Origin: Metaphire vulgaris | Taxonomy: Eukaryota; Annelida; Clitellata; Crassiclitellata; Megascolecidae | NCBI GenBank assembly: GCA_018105865.1 | Contig: CM030861.1 | Location: 8,092,484 to 8,156,483, forward strand | Direction of reading: 5' to 3' | DNA: 64,000 nt | Shown: positions 1 to 11,877 of the stretch, piece by piece | Position numbering within the stretch: position 1 is the first letter of the stretch | Layout: the number at the start of each line of letters is the position of its first letter | Translations under genes and position numbers: made by a program | The notes under the pieces: generated by a model | Database searches by the model: none | What the model was told of the DNA's origin: nothing | The model's input: the letters and a program-made list of their open reading frames with translations, nothing else

Positions 1-742
1 TGTGACTTATGAAGTGACCAGTCCATATAAGAATGGGCTTGAATTCAAAATACGCAATTCACCTACTTTACAATTTAAGTGAAATTGTAAAATTTACAAA
101 GTGTAACCTATCAACAGATAGGAATTACTGTATTTATAACATGACCTAATACAGCAGACACTTAAAAATTATAAAAACAAAAAAATTGTACACCAGGGAT
201 GAACATAATGAAATGAACAAAATTCACATTCATTCAAAACAAAAGTAATTGCCATCAGTGTTTAATCTAGACTCCTGGACTCCGGGGCGGGGGGGGGAAC
301 TGACAAAGCCGGGAGGAGAAGTCAGCTAGGGTGCTGCTGTTAGTTGATGTAGTATGCCAAAATTTCCAGAGGGAATTTGAAATTTCCGGGGGGAAAAGGG
401 CAATTTTCCCCCCGAAACGGCCTAGATTAAACCCGTAAGTGTTCGTTTAGGCCTGCGTCTATTTACACTGTAATTGTAACAACAGATTACTATAATTGTA
501 ACAACAAATTGTGAAAGTTACACGGCTGTAAAATGGCTACACAACAGACAGGTTACATTGTGAAGACTATAAGGTCTCATTCTCTTATGAAGTTGCTCTA
601 AAGCCAAGAGGGACTCTAATTAGAAATATAAGAGGTGCTATATAAGACCCTTATTAGATTACATGAAGCAGATAATTGTTCTTATCTAGTAAATCAAAGA
701 ACTCTTAATTAACATTTCTGAACGTCTGATCATTTCACAGAT
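1..742. other. 3' flank of CTSA-like gene
   Basis: AT-rich sequence downstream of the CTSA-like stop codon. Apart from the MITE at 256-434 I see no exon, RNA gene or other structure here. Confidence 0.5.
256..434. mobile_element. MITE, TTTAATCTAG-terminus family, copy 1
   Basis: The ends carry the inverted pair TTTAATCTAG / CTAGATTAAA. The interior has G-rich and C-rich runs and the phrase TATGCCAAAATTT. A second copy lies at 29726-29922 in the opposite internal orientation. There is no coding capacity. A clean target duplication was not resolved for this copy. Confidence 0.6.
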
Positions 743-2271
743 TCAGAACTTTCCAGACAGGAAATAGCTTAGCATTTCCAACGCTTGTATTGGTTTGTCC
801 TGTGGTACCATGTGACCGGCACCCTACAACAAAATTATTAGACAATACTGAAGGCATTCACAGTTTGCAAGTTTAAAGCCAAATTCTAACAGGCGTTTTA
901 CAGCAAATATAATAAATTCAATCTAATCTTCTTAAACTTCTATAGCACCACTTCATAAAGCACAGAATCATCAGCCAATGGCACCAGTGGCGGCTCCGCC
1001 GGGGGGCCAGTGCCCCCCTATTGAGTGCCTGGCCCCCCAGTGCCCCCCCTGTTGGGACCCTATACTTACTGCTACATACATTAAACAACAAATGGTTGGC
1101 CCCCATGATTAGAATTTGCCACCCCAACGGCCCCCCACTTGCCAAATCCTGGATCCTGCCACTGGATGGCACACCAAATCCAAATAATTAAAGATCCAGG
1201 TCAAATCCAGAGTATCCGGCCGGCCAGACAAACAGTGAAAGATGCAATACCATGCAAAGTATCGGGGCCGTTTTAAGGCATAGGCACGGTAGGCACGTGC
1301 CTTGAACCCCATGACATATGAGGGGCCCCAGCGGGCGATGAAAAAAAGTTTGTTTCTTGATTTTCAATTTTTTGATTCTTGAAAAAAGTCTGATAGGCAA
1401 CAAAGGTCATCACCACTTTCGGTTTTTTGGTGCTACTTTTAAAAAATACCTCGGGCCCCAAACTTCTTAAAACAGCACTGCAAAGTGTTACTCAGAGATT
1501 CGATGAGTGAATGATAAAGACTGACTATTGCACCTTAATTGTAAGGAATGTGAAGTTGTTGAACTTCTGGACAACGCCTGCAACCTGTTTAGTGCCATCT
1601 GGAGCTTGATAAAACCATTGCATCGCTTCTTCTTTCTTCTGCACAGATAACATAAATTATAACTTAACTTTGCATAACAGATTATTCAGGAACACAGGGC
1701 TAAATTATAGATGACTGATAAAGCAGAAATAAACAAACAAGACGAAGCCCTTTTATAGCGTGTAATAATAAGCAGATACTGTAGTTATTACTTTTGAAAG
1801 TGCTATATAAATACATAAGATTTTACTTTATAATGTATAAAAATAGAAAGCAATATTTCGCCACAAACGAAATGAAACAAAGAGCAAAATTTATAACATT
1901 CCCAACTGTAGTACAGTCAAAGTACAGTGCAAAACTCCTATCAACAATTACTTGAGTTTTAGAATACTAAAGAAAATTAAAAAAATTTGACTTGCTTATA
2001 AATCTGTTGCTAATGCAGTATTCAGATTGTACAGCTGAAATGCATGCATCAATATTTGCAGTCCATTCACAATTCACACATTTTAAAATTGTAAATCATT
2101 CAATATAATGGACTTCACAGAGTGAGAGAAAAGATTGCTCCAAATATTCAGTACAGTGGTTTTCACACAGGCTTACTTAGCCTCCTAAACCACTTTAAAT
2201 CACATTATTATTACTATTATTAGTTATTATTAATAGTTATTATTATTAGTTATTATTATTATTATTATTAT

Positions 2272-2351
<80 letters not shown>

Positions 2352-2365
2352 ACAGCAGCAGAAGC

Positions 2366-2396
<31 letters not shown>

Positions 2397-3051
2397 TTCC
2401 AATACAGTGGAATGTGATTACCAGTATATGACTAAACTTACCTTTAGTGGAAGTGAGTTAACAAACCATTCTTCTCCAAGAAAATTGCAGGCCATGTCAA
2501 CATCTCCATTGTACAACATCATTCTCAGTTTCTGATAATTGAAATTTTAGAAACAAATCACTGATACCTTTAGAAGTGGCCATTAAAAAAATCACAGTTG
2601 TTTATATTAGAAAAATATTCCACAACCAGGCACAAAAATGAAAATAGTCTTAAATGAGCAACCAGCAGTGATGATAGTACTCGTTCCACATCCAGCACAA
2701 ACTGCCAAGTTCAGTGAAAGATCAGCACCTTGAGGCAACCTCATTCTATGAAACTCACCATTTGACAATGTAATGTAATGTAATGTGGAATTTGTATAGC
2801 GCCTCTTCTATTTCTACTCAGAGGCACTCAATGTTATGAAACTCACCATTTGACGATGCAATGTAATGTAATGTGGAATTTGTATAGCGCCTCTTCTATT
2901 TCTACTCAGAGGCACTCAATGTTATGAAGGTTGTATTCTATGTTGTCTGTTGTATTGTATAAAGCCACACAAGACAAGAGACAAATGGAGGAGGCAAACT
3001 CAAAATGAAATAGACACCAACAGGAAGAATGATGAAGATGATGAAGATGAA

Positions 3052-3100
<49 letters not shown>

Positions 3101-5587
3101 ATATAAACAGAATTTCAAGATCTATTTGTTTCACAGTTCATTGAAGTGACTGAGGTTAGCACTAGAGAAATTGTTACATTAACAGTAATTATAATTTCAA
3201 GCATGAGTAGAAATTGTTAAAAGAATGAGGCAGAATACTGTTAAACATTCATACTTACTCCAAGAGAAAGAAAGTTTATGTACTGATTTCTCATTGAATC
3301 ATACAGAACTGAATAATTCAAGGCACTACAAAATTGTTACAAAAATTGATTCAGTCACTCTGCTGAAAACAAATAAAGCATTTAATTTTAAAGCAATGTT
3401 TAGGATTTTAACCATTAGGATTTTATTGTAAAAAATCATTAAATATATTTTTCAACAAAATGCTGATACGATTATCGAGAGAAAAGTAACACCCTTTTAA
3501 AAACCATTCACTCAAAATTGCAAAAATTTGAAAATACTTTACTAATTTATAACACAGTCTGTTACAGACAGTTGTACTAGGCTACTAAGCAAAACTAAGA
3601 TGTTGGGTTATTTTCATTTAAGATTTTTCAATATTTTAGGGCATTTGCAATAGGAAATTGAGGTTGGTAGCTAAACTTTAAAAATATCAATACAACATTA
3701 AAATTTCTGATTACCGGGAACCTTTCAAATATTAATATTCAAATCTTCCTATATTTGACTAAATATGAAATCAAGTAATTATTATTCTCATCAAGGTGCA
3801 ATTTGTGACCTGGAGCAGTGGGGGGAGGGGGGGACATGTCAAGCTTGGGGGATGTAGTTGTTGGGGAAATGTAGCAGTGGGGGGATGTAGCAGTAGGGGT
3901 GTAGTTGGGCAGTGGGGGGAAGATTCCCCCTTCCCCCCTACAAATCACACCCTGATTCTCATACAACTGCACCATTATGCCCGTCGCACAATGACGAAAA
4001 TCAACTGTTGTCAATAAAGTCCTTTAAAATAATTTAAAACAAGAACAAATTGCATGGAAACTGACCTGCAGATTGCCCATGTTGGTAATCCATTCGGAAT
4101 ATGAAGGGCTGTCCTCACAGCTGGAGTATTAAGATATTTCGTAATGCCCAAAACATTCACACACGGTGGGACTACTTTCACACTTACGTTACCGGCAAGT
4201 AACTGTAACACAATTGGGAAATGAACGTCAATACATTTGATATCACATGACTGAACAAACAGCAGAGACAGATCAATATTGGGGTGGGGGGGTGGGAGAG
4301 AATCAAACCAGTGGGTGGGAAAATTTTCAACTGTTTCGTTATGCTAAGTACCGGTAAGTTAGATAAATAGGCAGTTAAATAGGCTAATACCACATGAAAC
4401 TATCCCCTTGCCTATGTATAAATCTAGAACAGTGGGGGTAATCAGAAAGCAGTGACTAGGAATAATATAATAATATGCCCCTTCCCCTAAAAATACTTCA
4501 CTCTGTGGCAATTTATAATAGCATTTAAGCAATAATGCAGATTTTGGTGTTTTCTGCAAATTCTTTAGGCATCATCCCACCATCCCCAAAGTCCCCACTC
4601 ATAACTGCACACCGAAAGTTCTATCAACCAAACAAAATGTAACCTTCTTCGTCAAACACTCATACTCTAGAAATGAGAAACTACATTAAAAACCATGCAA
4701 GAGTTTAATTCAAATATTTCTCTGATTGAAAATCCAAGATTTAACCGAACATTGGCTTAATGACAAACGATAAAACAAACATACAGAACATCACAAAGAC
4801 AACAGCATTTGGGTTTTGAATATAAAATTGCATCAAAACGCAAAACTGCAGCCGAAATACATCGTGCTTCAAAAATTCAACAGCATTTGAATGCATAGCA
4901 ATTAAATTGATAAGCGTGGTGCATACTAAACACACACATCCTCAGTATTATGGTGTTTTACTATTCTTTTCAAACTACACTCAACTTCATACCTAACCAA
5001 AAACATTGATCACATTGTTAGCCAACGTGCTGTGCAATGTGTGCCAGCATGTCAGTGTGTGTGAATTTGTGCATACTTGCAAATAATACCTTAGAATACC
5101 TTAGAAGCAATGTCGGCTCCACAGGGGGACCTGGGGGGGCCCGTGCCCCTCTATTGAGTGCCTGGCCTGCCCAGTGGCCCCCCTGTTGGGACCCTATACT
5201 TAATACTACATACATAACAACAAATGGTTGGCCCCCATAATTAAAAGTTGCCACCCCAACGGCCCCCCACTTGCCAAATCCTGGAGCCGCCACTGCTTAG
5301 AAGGCCTAGTTAATCCATTCTCAACTGATTGATTGCACGCAAAACAGGGTCACAATTTGATACATATTTCATAATTCACACTATAAGAAACTTACCTTTT
5401 TAAGATTAGGTTGATCCTGTAGCAAAAGAAACAACTGATGTGGATGTACAATAGTAGAGTTTGATGGTGGTCCTGGATAGCACTCGTCATACAAGTTATA
5501 GATATTCAAATTATTTAAGGCAAGGCCAAATGCTGCCAGCTGTGAACAAAACAATATCAATGAATCATTTAGATCAAATCAAAAGTC

Positions 5588-5627
<40 letters not shown>

Positions 5628-5769
5628 TAGTAAAAATAATGCTGAACATGATCATGATCATCATGATAATAATGATAATGATGATGATGATAATAATAAT
5701 ATAGTAAAAATAATGATGATCATGATGATAATAATGATAATAATGATAATGATGATGATGATGATGATG

Positions 5770-5820
<51 letters not shown>

Positions 5821-6108
5821 GCTCTATCCCTGGTCGGCCATGTCTTCGGTCCACAACCCATGGTCTTCTCAGTGTGCCCCAAGCACGAACCTCCTTGTTC
5901 CTGAAGCGAGGTTTTGAATCAGTTGGCCCTATCCTTTGGAATGCTCTTGACGCCAGTATGCGTGGCTTAGCAACTCCTAATTCTATGGCCCTCTTTTTGA
6001 AACGACTTAAAACTTATCTCTTTGTCAATAAGCAGTAATTACAGCATAAGCACTTATGAGTGATTCTTCAGAAGAGGTGCTATACAAATATTTTTTACAT
6101 TACATTAC

Positions 6109-6147
<39 letters not shown>

Positions 6148-8113
6148 GCTATATCCAGATATTTAAATTGCCTAATTCAGAAAGTGGGCAAGTCCTGCCA
6201 AGCTGAAGACAGCCAGACTTTGTTGTTTGGGGCTTTTCTATGCATTCAAAAAAGTTTGTTCTTTTGGTATTAAGCAATAAAACCTGAAATAATGTAATGA
6301 GGGACTTATATAGCACCTTTTAAATTTCTACTCAGAGTCACTCCCGGCTTTAGAGTCACTTGATTAGTAAATGAACTGATAGGCTTACCATGAGAATAAG
6401 CCGGTCACATTATAGAAATGTTGCATGGTTGAAAAATAGCAGATGTCGCATTGCTCTCTTATAAACTTTGGAATAAATTTGTCAACAACCATTTTAAAAA
6501 TTTGTAACAATTGCTACATTGAATCACAAAAACCTCCACCTACTGCCTTAACACAATCGGTAGAGTTGGTCTGCACAAATTGACAATTTCCAACAGTACT
6601 ATTGCCTCCATTACAGCATGACTTTACTATTTTGAGCCAATCCCTAAGACAAACACATTATTATGTCAAGGAGGTACTTTGAACAGTCACATGTCCAAAA
6701 TAATCATCAAAGTTTTTAACAATCTCAATAACTTTGAGTTACATGATGGTTAACTAAAAATTTCATTAAAAAAATATTTCAACATATCTGTTGATTAGCA
6801 ATGACTTTAAAATGCACAAAATATGCCATCAAACCTTTCACTTAGAAGGCCGTGATAATAGGCAAAAGTACACAAGGAATCTGTATTCATGACCCTGTCA
6901 CTTAAGGCATTGCCAATAGCAAAACCCTGACAAAAGAAGAACAGATGCTTATCAAATTTAAATTCTGAAATCAAAATAAACTGAATCCAATCAAACGTTT
7001 CAATAAATGTCACGGTTTAGGGTCAGTGTTAGAGTTAGGGTTACATTTTGTCCGCTGACATTTTGTCCGCTGACATTTTGTCCCCACGACATTTCGTCCG
7101 TGGCATTTTATCCGTGACATTTTGTCCGCGGACAATTTGTCCTAGCACCAGAATTGCATATACAGTAGCCCACATGAAGCTCTTCAGAGTTCTGCCCAGA
7201 TAGATAGACAGGCAGGCAGACAGGTAGACAGATGGACGGACAGACAGACAGACAACCAAAAAGACAAACTGGAGTCATATTCCTGCTAGCTAATGAATAA
7301 ATTATATGAAGCATTGAAAGCAAATGCAAACTCACTGTGTTATAGGCATTTAAATAATTTTTATAAATAATTATAATTATATAATAATAATAATAAATAA
7401 TTATAAATAATTAAATAATGTCAGCAATTGATATGTATGCAGTGAACATTCAGCTTACAGACAAATAATTTCATGTTACAAACTGAGGAGCAGAAGTTCA
7501 TTAACAAACATAATGAATAGTAGTGCTCATTTAAAACAATTAGAATGAAAAACTCAGATGTGAACTAACAAAATGACTTACTTACTTACTAACAAAGCAC
7601 AAGCTCAGAATCTTAAAAAGAAAATACCTTAAAATTAAAGTTTTTGTCAGCGGCAACTCGCGTGGACAGGGTAGGAACGTAAAATCCGCCATAACTTTCT
7701 CCAGTAATGTAGAATTCATTGGAGGAAAATTCAGCGTAGTTACTGAAGAAGTTTTTTAAAGCCCAGTAATTGTCAAGAGATGTCTAAAATATCCACAGAA
7801 GACTATTTTATTGAAACATTCGACAAAAATAATATGCGTAATCCAGTTGCAGTATTTTTTCACAAAACATAAACGACTTCATCAACAGTCTCACACTAAT
7901 CCAGTACAAGCACATATAGGCATTCGGTTAAAATTTTAAGATTCAAAAAATGTAACAGAAGATCCCACCTGATCATCATCAGTTGTGTAGTTCTTGTCAG
8001 CCGAGTAAGAAAAACCAACACCAGCTGGAGCCTCCAGATAAATCACATTTGCCAGCTAACGACAACAAAGAAACTCAATTTAAAAATGATTTTCAATAAA
8101 TATTACAAATATA

Positions 8114-8190
<77 letters not shown>

Positions 8191-8457
8191 AGTCAAAGTC
8201 CTTCTCAAACCTGAAGGTTGAGCCCATACAGCAGTGCTGATCTCTGTTTCAGGGAACTCACCCAGGTGTGCAATACAATACATATGGGGCCAGTGTATTA
8301 TTGTGTATTGTGCCTGTTTGACTACTCACTGCTACTCAATTACCACTGCCATCTGGCAAGTGAAGATCGAGTCAATCTTAAGCATCCTACGGGTATTGAA
8401 CCCACGACCTTGGAATCACCACACCAGCACTGGTACCACCCTGCTAACTTCCCACCC

Positions 8458-8506
<49 letters not shown>

Positions 8507-11500
8507 ATATATACATATAATATATATATATATACTGTATATATAATATATAAATATATAACATTATAATTCTTAAATACTTTCCTCGCATTTCAAGAAT
8601 CACAAAAGACCAGTAATTTGAAAAAAAATTTCTCCAACAAAATTTGCGCAGTAATTAATATATTAATAATAGTCATTATTAATTATTAAATTAATAATAG
8701 TTTCACATCATTTAAAATTCAATTTCTAGACCTATAAAATTTCAGATCATAAAATATAAGTCTTCATTTATCCTAGCAATTCAAAAATTTGAATTCTGAA
8801 ATAAGAAAGTTCTCATGATTCTAAATTTCTATTGTCAAACCGAACATTATGTACAAGCCCTACGTTTAAGAAATCTTTAACAAGTAAAATCCATATTAAA
8901 TGCTAGTTCACATTGCTTTAGATTTCTATAGCATTACAACCTTATTCCAACTGTATTGGTTCTCCTTTAAAGTTGTGCCATTATCTGAAACCTAAAATTT
9001 CACAAAAGACAATGCTATATAAAAAATGTAAACCCTGTTTACTGAGGCATTATAAAATGAAGAGGAGGAGGAGGTGTTAAGTGTCAAGCCAGTCAAGCAG
9101 CATAATGGTATTCAAAATACCATATGTGCAACTAAAACCAGTCCATAAATCCAAAATATCATAGATCTAGTCAGGCTTCTATAATGCAGTCAAAAACGTT
9201 CATGACTGGAACAGCACTGCAATATTTATACTATTAACCCCTTTACTGTGAATTTAACTGTGACTCAATGTAAAATGGACGGATATATTTGGGGTCCCCG
9301 GTAAAGGGTTTAACTGCTAACTGCCAGTACTCTAGGAATAGGGATTATACTAGAGAGGTGGTGAGATTCACGCTGTGCAGTAGAACGGTATATGGTTCCA
9401 GTCTGACCCAAGCAACTGTGCAGTGTCCTTGGACAATTTGTTCACCCAAACTGAAAGTGAGGAAGGCAATGGTAAACCATCTCACCCAGGCCCGTAAAAA
9501 GTGGGTGTGCAGGGGGTGCAGCTGCACCCCCTGAAAAAATGTAGGGGGTGCAGTGCCCCCCCTGAAAAGAAGATGGTCTGCACCCTGTCTGCATCCCCTG
9601 TAGCCTTAAAAAGTGTGCAGATTACCTTTTTTTGCTTGTCAAGGTATTTTTGGTGTTGACAACCTTTTTTTTGCTTGTCAAGAATTTGAAAGAGAAAACT
9701 TTTACCTGGAGAAAATCTGCACCCCTGACGAAATTTCGTTCTGACGCCACTGATCTCACATATCTCATCCCCCCCCCCCAATGGCTTAAAAGACAGTCAG
9801 ATTTGCCTTAGGTCATAAAATGAAATCATCATCACCATCGCTCCGGCAAGAAATTGACAATTCATCTAAAATTAGGCTCATAACTTCATTATACATCACA
9901 AAAACATTTTTAAAAATTCAGAGAAGAAATTCCTCCATTATTTTGCAAAAAGCCGGGGGGGGGAAACATTGTCAGTTAGTCATATGATCACATAACTTTA
10001 TCTGCCAATACTTGTTCCTCTTCTTCTTTTGGTGCTGCGTATTTCTACGTTCGCAGCCATGGATTTCCATTTTGTTCGATCTTGACATCCTCTTATTAAT
10101 TCGGTGTTGCTCTTTACTCCCTCAATTTCTTCTCATAGGCAGTCTGTAGACGGTACATTGGTGTTTCTCTGCCTTCCCTTTTTCTTTTTCCCTCCACTTT
10201 TCCGGTCATTGCCAAATGCTCCAGACCTTCCTTCCTCATTATGTGTCCGAAGAAGGAAAGCTGTGTTTTTTGATGGTTACCATCAAACTTCATTTTATTT
10301 CAATGTCATTTAAAATCTCGTTTAAGATCTCAAAACTTGTTAATATTACCAGAAAAGGCCCATGCTCAGACAAGAATCCATCAAGTTTAACTGCACCCGG
10401 GACCACCATTCAACCAGAGAATAACAGGATCTTTTGACGGATTGCCCTGAGATTCAACAAACCTACATCAGAATAAAAACACAACATATTGTTGCCAAAT
10501 AGATGATGGCACCATCAGAGTCTTTTATCCAAATATTAACCCTTAACCGTGTATTTAACTGTAACTCAATGTAAAATGGACGGATATATCCGGGATCCCC
10601 AGTTAAGGGTTAAGCCATATTTCAAGTTTCAACACATAAAGACAGTGAACACACAGACTTCAGATGACAACTTTTATTGGTCTAAAATCATGACCAATTG
10701 AAACAATCAATCAATCAATCAATCAATCACCTACTTGAAATGTCATTACATGAAAATATATCAGTTCTAGGGCATCATTATAATAATGCAGTGACTGATC
10801 AATCAATTGTTGCCCAAGATTGATAACGAGTTAGAAATGTCTGTTTCCTATAGACCGGACTGGCAGTCAGATAGCAGTTGGTTGTGGATAAGATAGGGGT
10901 GCAATAGAAAAGTGGTTTTAATTCAAGATGCATAAGTAGAGAGACGTATATTAGAGTGAATCTGTGCAACAAGCGAATTCAGAGCCTAGATTCAAGAAAC
11001 AGCAGATGCAAGCTAGCCAAAACTCATACCCCAGAGTGTTGCAAATAGCATATATTTCAGACTCTAAAGGCCTATTCAAATGCTGGTAGACTTACGGGTT
11101 ACCAATCTAGCAAAAACAAGCATAAAGCATAAGTAATTAAACTGTGTGGGAAACCCTGCTAACATGGACCCTCATTTCAAAGACAATATTATCTAAAATG
11201 GTCAGGACTCAATTTAAACATCCTTGGATGGAATTAACATGAACTTTCTGATAACATTGATCCTGAAGTCCAAGCAATAATAATTTACGGTATCTGCATG
11301 CCGATCAAGCTAGAATGACAAAAACTGACTCAGTAAGTAAGTAAGTAAGTAAACACGAAATTTCTATAGCGCTGCCCGAAAGCCTGGCGCAGTGCACCAG
11401 CTTATTCACGAGCGCTCAATCTAGGTAAATCCATAGTCCTTAATCCATAGTCCGTGGTGGTCGAAGTTGTAGATCCAGGTAGGCAGTGTGACTTATCACA

Positions 11501-11877
11501 ACATTTATCCCAGAAAATATACCAGAATTATCATTATCTTCTAACAGGGACCAGATGCATCATTCAGTTCACAAAGAGGCCATTTGTTACAAATCAAGAG
11601 CCTCTGTTGACATCAAACCTAGGCAATTTCTAACAGCCATCCCGTCACTTATGGTACATGGTTCATCACCCAACTGTGCAGTGACAGAACAAGATTTCTA
11701 CCAGTAATGCAGTCTTCTTGTTCCAGTAGCTTTCAGGTAGCCAGAAAACTGACGAAATTTTGGTTTATAGGAAAGACCAGGGAGGTTGGTTACTTCATCG
11801 CCCGTGATCACAGAGTCAACAGAATTAACAGCGAGCCCGAAGATGAGCAGGAAAAATATAAAGGTAGCTGCCGACAT
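743..11877 (-). CDS. CTSA: Lysosomal carboxypeptidase A (cathepsin A/PPCA-like), 13 coding exons
   Basis: Serine carypeptidase-family (S10) lysosomal enzyme; the human homologue is cathepsin A, which also stabilises beta-galactosidase and neuraminidase. Coding exons on the minus strand are 11702-11877, 10350-10462, 8941-8991, 7969-8055, 7628-7783, 6835-6926, 6544-6643, 5396-5539, 4066-4202, 3259-3325, 2442-2531, 1534-1638 and 743-823. All introns are GT-AG and all phases agree. The start (11877) opens a hydrophobic signal peptide, [15 protein letters not shown], followed by [17 protein letters not shown]. Conserved blocks in order are [26 protein letters not shown], the nucleophile motif GESYGG (Ser), [27 protein letters not shown] (Asp) and GAGHMVP (His), so the catalytic triad is complete. 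The product would be about 465 residues; human CTSA is 480. Exon 2 holds one extra base together with an in-frame TAA (see findings). The introns contain MITEs, LINE tails and microsatellites. Confidence 0.93.
985..1164. mobile_element. hAT-type MITE family A (CAGTGGCGGCTCC), copy 1
   Basis: Terminal inverted repeats CAGTGGCGGCTCC / GATCCTGCCACTG flank about 180 bp of G/C-run sequence containing CAACAAATGGTTGGCCCCCA. The flanks AATGGCAC / GATGGCAC are an 8-bp duplication with one mismatch. It is non-coding and lies in the last intron of the CTSA-like gene. Confidence 0.8.
2210..2398 (+). repeat. (TTA)n/(TAG)n microsatellite
   Basis: Compound trinucleotide repeat: TTA units pass into about 40 TAG units with a short CAG-rich interruption. 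It lies in an intron of the CTSA-like gene. Confidence 0.95.
2750..2932. repeat. Tandem duplication of an 87-bp LINE/SINE-like tail
   Basis: Two near-identical copies of about 87 bp each contain (TAATG)n and the phrase TTTGTATAGCGCCTCTTCTA, followed by ACTCAGAGGCACTCAATGTT. The (ATGTA)n plus 'atagcgcc' arrangement also ends the LINE at 53.6 kb and resembles 6290-6350, so this looks like a duplicated retrotransposon 3' tail inside an intron. Confidence 0.7.
3018..3100 (+). repeat. (GAT)n microsatellite
   Basis: Mostly GAT units in an intron of the CTSA-like gene. The poly-Asp and poly-His reading frames across it are artefacts of the repeat. Confidence 0.95.
3792..3954. mobile_element. hAT-type MITE family B, copy 1
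   Basis: 163-bp element ending CAAGGTGCAATTTGTG / CAAATCACACCCTG, flanked by a perfect 8-bp duplication ATTCTCAT (3784-3791 and 3955-3962) that fits the nTnnnnAn pattern of hAT targets. The interior is a G-rich series of 'gatgtagcagtgggg' phrases. Other copies lie at 14399-14566 and 50874-51034. Confidence 0.9.
5108..5295. mobile_element. hAT-type MITE family A, copy 2
   Basis: 188-bp element ending in GGAGCCGCCACTG, with a slightly decayed left end (CAATGTCGGCTCC). It is flanked by a perfect 8-bp duplication CTTAGAAG (5100-5107 and 5296-5303) and lies just downstream of an exon of the CTSA-like gene. Confidence 0.88.
5588..5820 (+). repeat. Compound (AAT)n/(GAT)n microsatellite
   Basis: AAT and GAT trinucleotide runs with a nearly palindromic 'catgatcatgatcatcatgat' type segment near 5648. 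Intronic. Confidence 0.95.
5835..6110 (+). mobile_element. CR1/L2-like LINE 3' end fragment
   Basis: Translated, it gives the typical C-terminal tail of a CR1/L2-type reverse-transcriptase ORF, with [15 protein letters not shown] followed by [11 protein letters not shown] and a stop near 6040. After that comes 'gaagaggtgctatacaaat' and an ATTAC-rich tail. It is 5'-truncated and sits in a CTSA-like intron. Confidence 0.65.
7024..7142. repeat. ACATTTTGTCCG-repeat element
   Basis: Several near-copies of a 12-15 bp unit (TGACATTTTGTCCGC) follow a short TTAGGG-like stretch. It lies in a CTSA-like intron and probably represents a MITE of repetitive composition; the ends were not resolved. Confidence 0.6.
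8114..8188. repeat. (AT)n microsatellite
   Basis: Long alternating AT run, intronic. Confidence 0.97.
8461..8565. repeat. (AT)n microsatellite, interrupted
   Basis: AT run interrupted by short ATACAT and ACTGTAT steps, intronic. Confidence 0.95.
9234..9313. mobile_element. 80-bp TTAA-bounded palindromic element, copy 1
   Basis: It starts and ends at TTAA, with inverted ends of the form TTAACCCCTTTACTG / CGGTAAAGGGTTTAA. A conserved core, ACTCAATGTAAAATGGACG, is shared with copies at 10536-10613, 57155-57234 and (inverted) 59242-59321. Confidence 0.75.
9488..9765. mobile_element. Unclassified MITE-like segment
   Basis: It holds 'gggggtgcagctgcacccc' as a perfect palindrome, GGGGGTGCAG runs and paired 'tttttgcttgtcaag' phrases. 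The latter are shared with other MITEs in this window (near 19300, 37700 and 59650). The ends resemble CAGTGGCGTCAG-type termini but a target duplication was not resolved. Confidence 0.45.
10350..10462 (-). CDS. CTSA: CTSA-like exon 2 carrying +1 frameshift at AGT-TAA-A
   Basis: This 113-nt exon encodes [12 protein letters not shown]...LNGGPGCS, then an in-frame TAA at 10389-10387. The conserved continuation [12 protein letters not shown] is read one base later. Removing or skipping one base gives GCSKLDG where the family normally has GCSSLDG, so the length is exactly conserved. The upstream donor (phase 2) and the downstream acceptor (phase 0) both fit only if one base is skipped. Seen directly: the stop and the frame change. 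Inference: programmed frameshift, assembly error or a recent null allele. Confidence 0.85.
10536..10613. mobile_element. 78-bp TTAA-bounded palindromic element, copy 2
   Basis: Ends TTAACCCTTAACCG / CAGTTAAGGGTTAA. The core AACTCAATGTAAAATGGACG is nearly identical to copy 1. It lies in intron 1 of the CTSA-like gene. Confidence 0.8.
11330..11480. mobile_element. (TAAG)n-headed 'atagcgct' retrotransposon tail
   Basis: (GTAA)n followed by TTTCTATAGCGCTGCC and 'gcgctcaatct'. Relatives lie at 16503-16625 and 50335-50440 in the same orientation, and at 23790-23885 and 58628-58738 inverted. This is the 3' end of a LINE or SINE with a (TTAC)n tail on its own sense strand, the minus strand here. Confidence 0.6.

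Noticed and set aside
2906..3144. Poly-Asp / poly-His frames
   Set aside because: They are translations of a (GAT)n microsatellite with no exon context.
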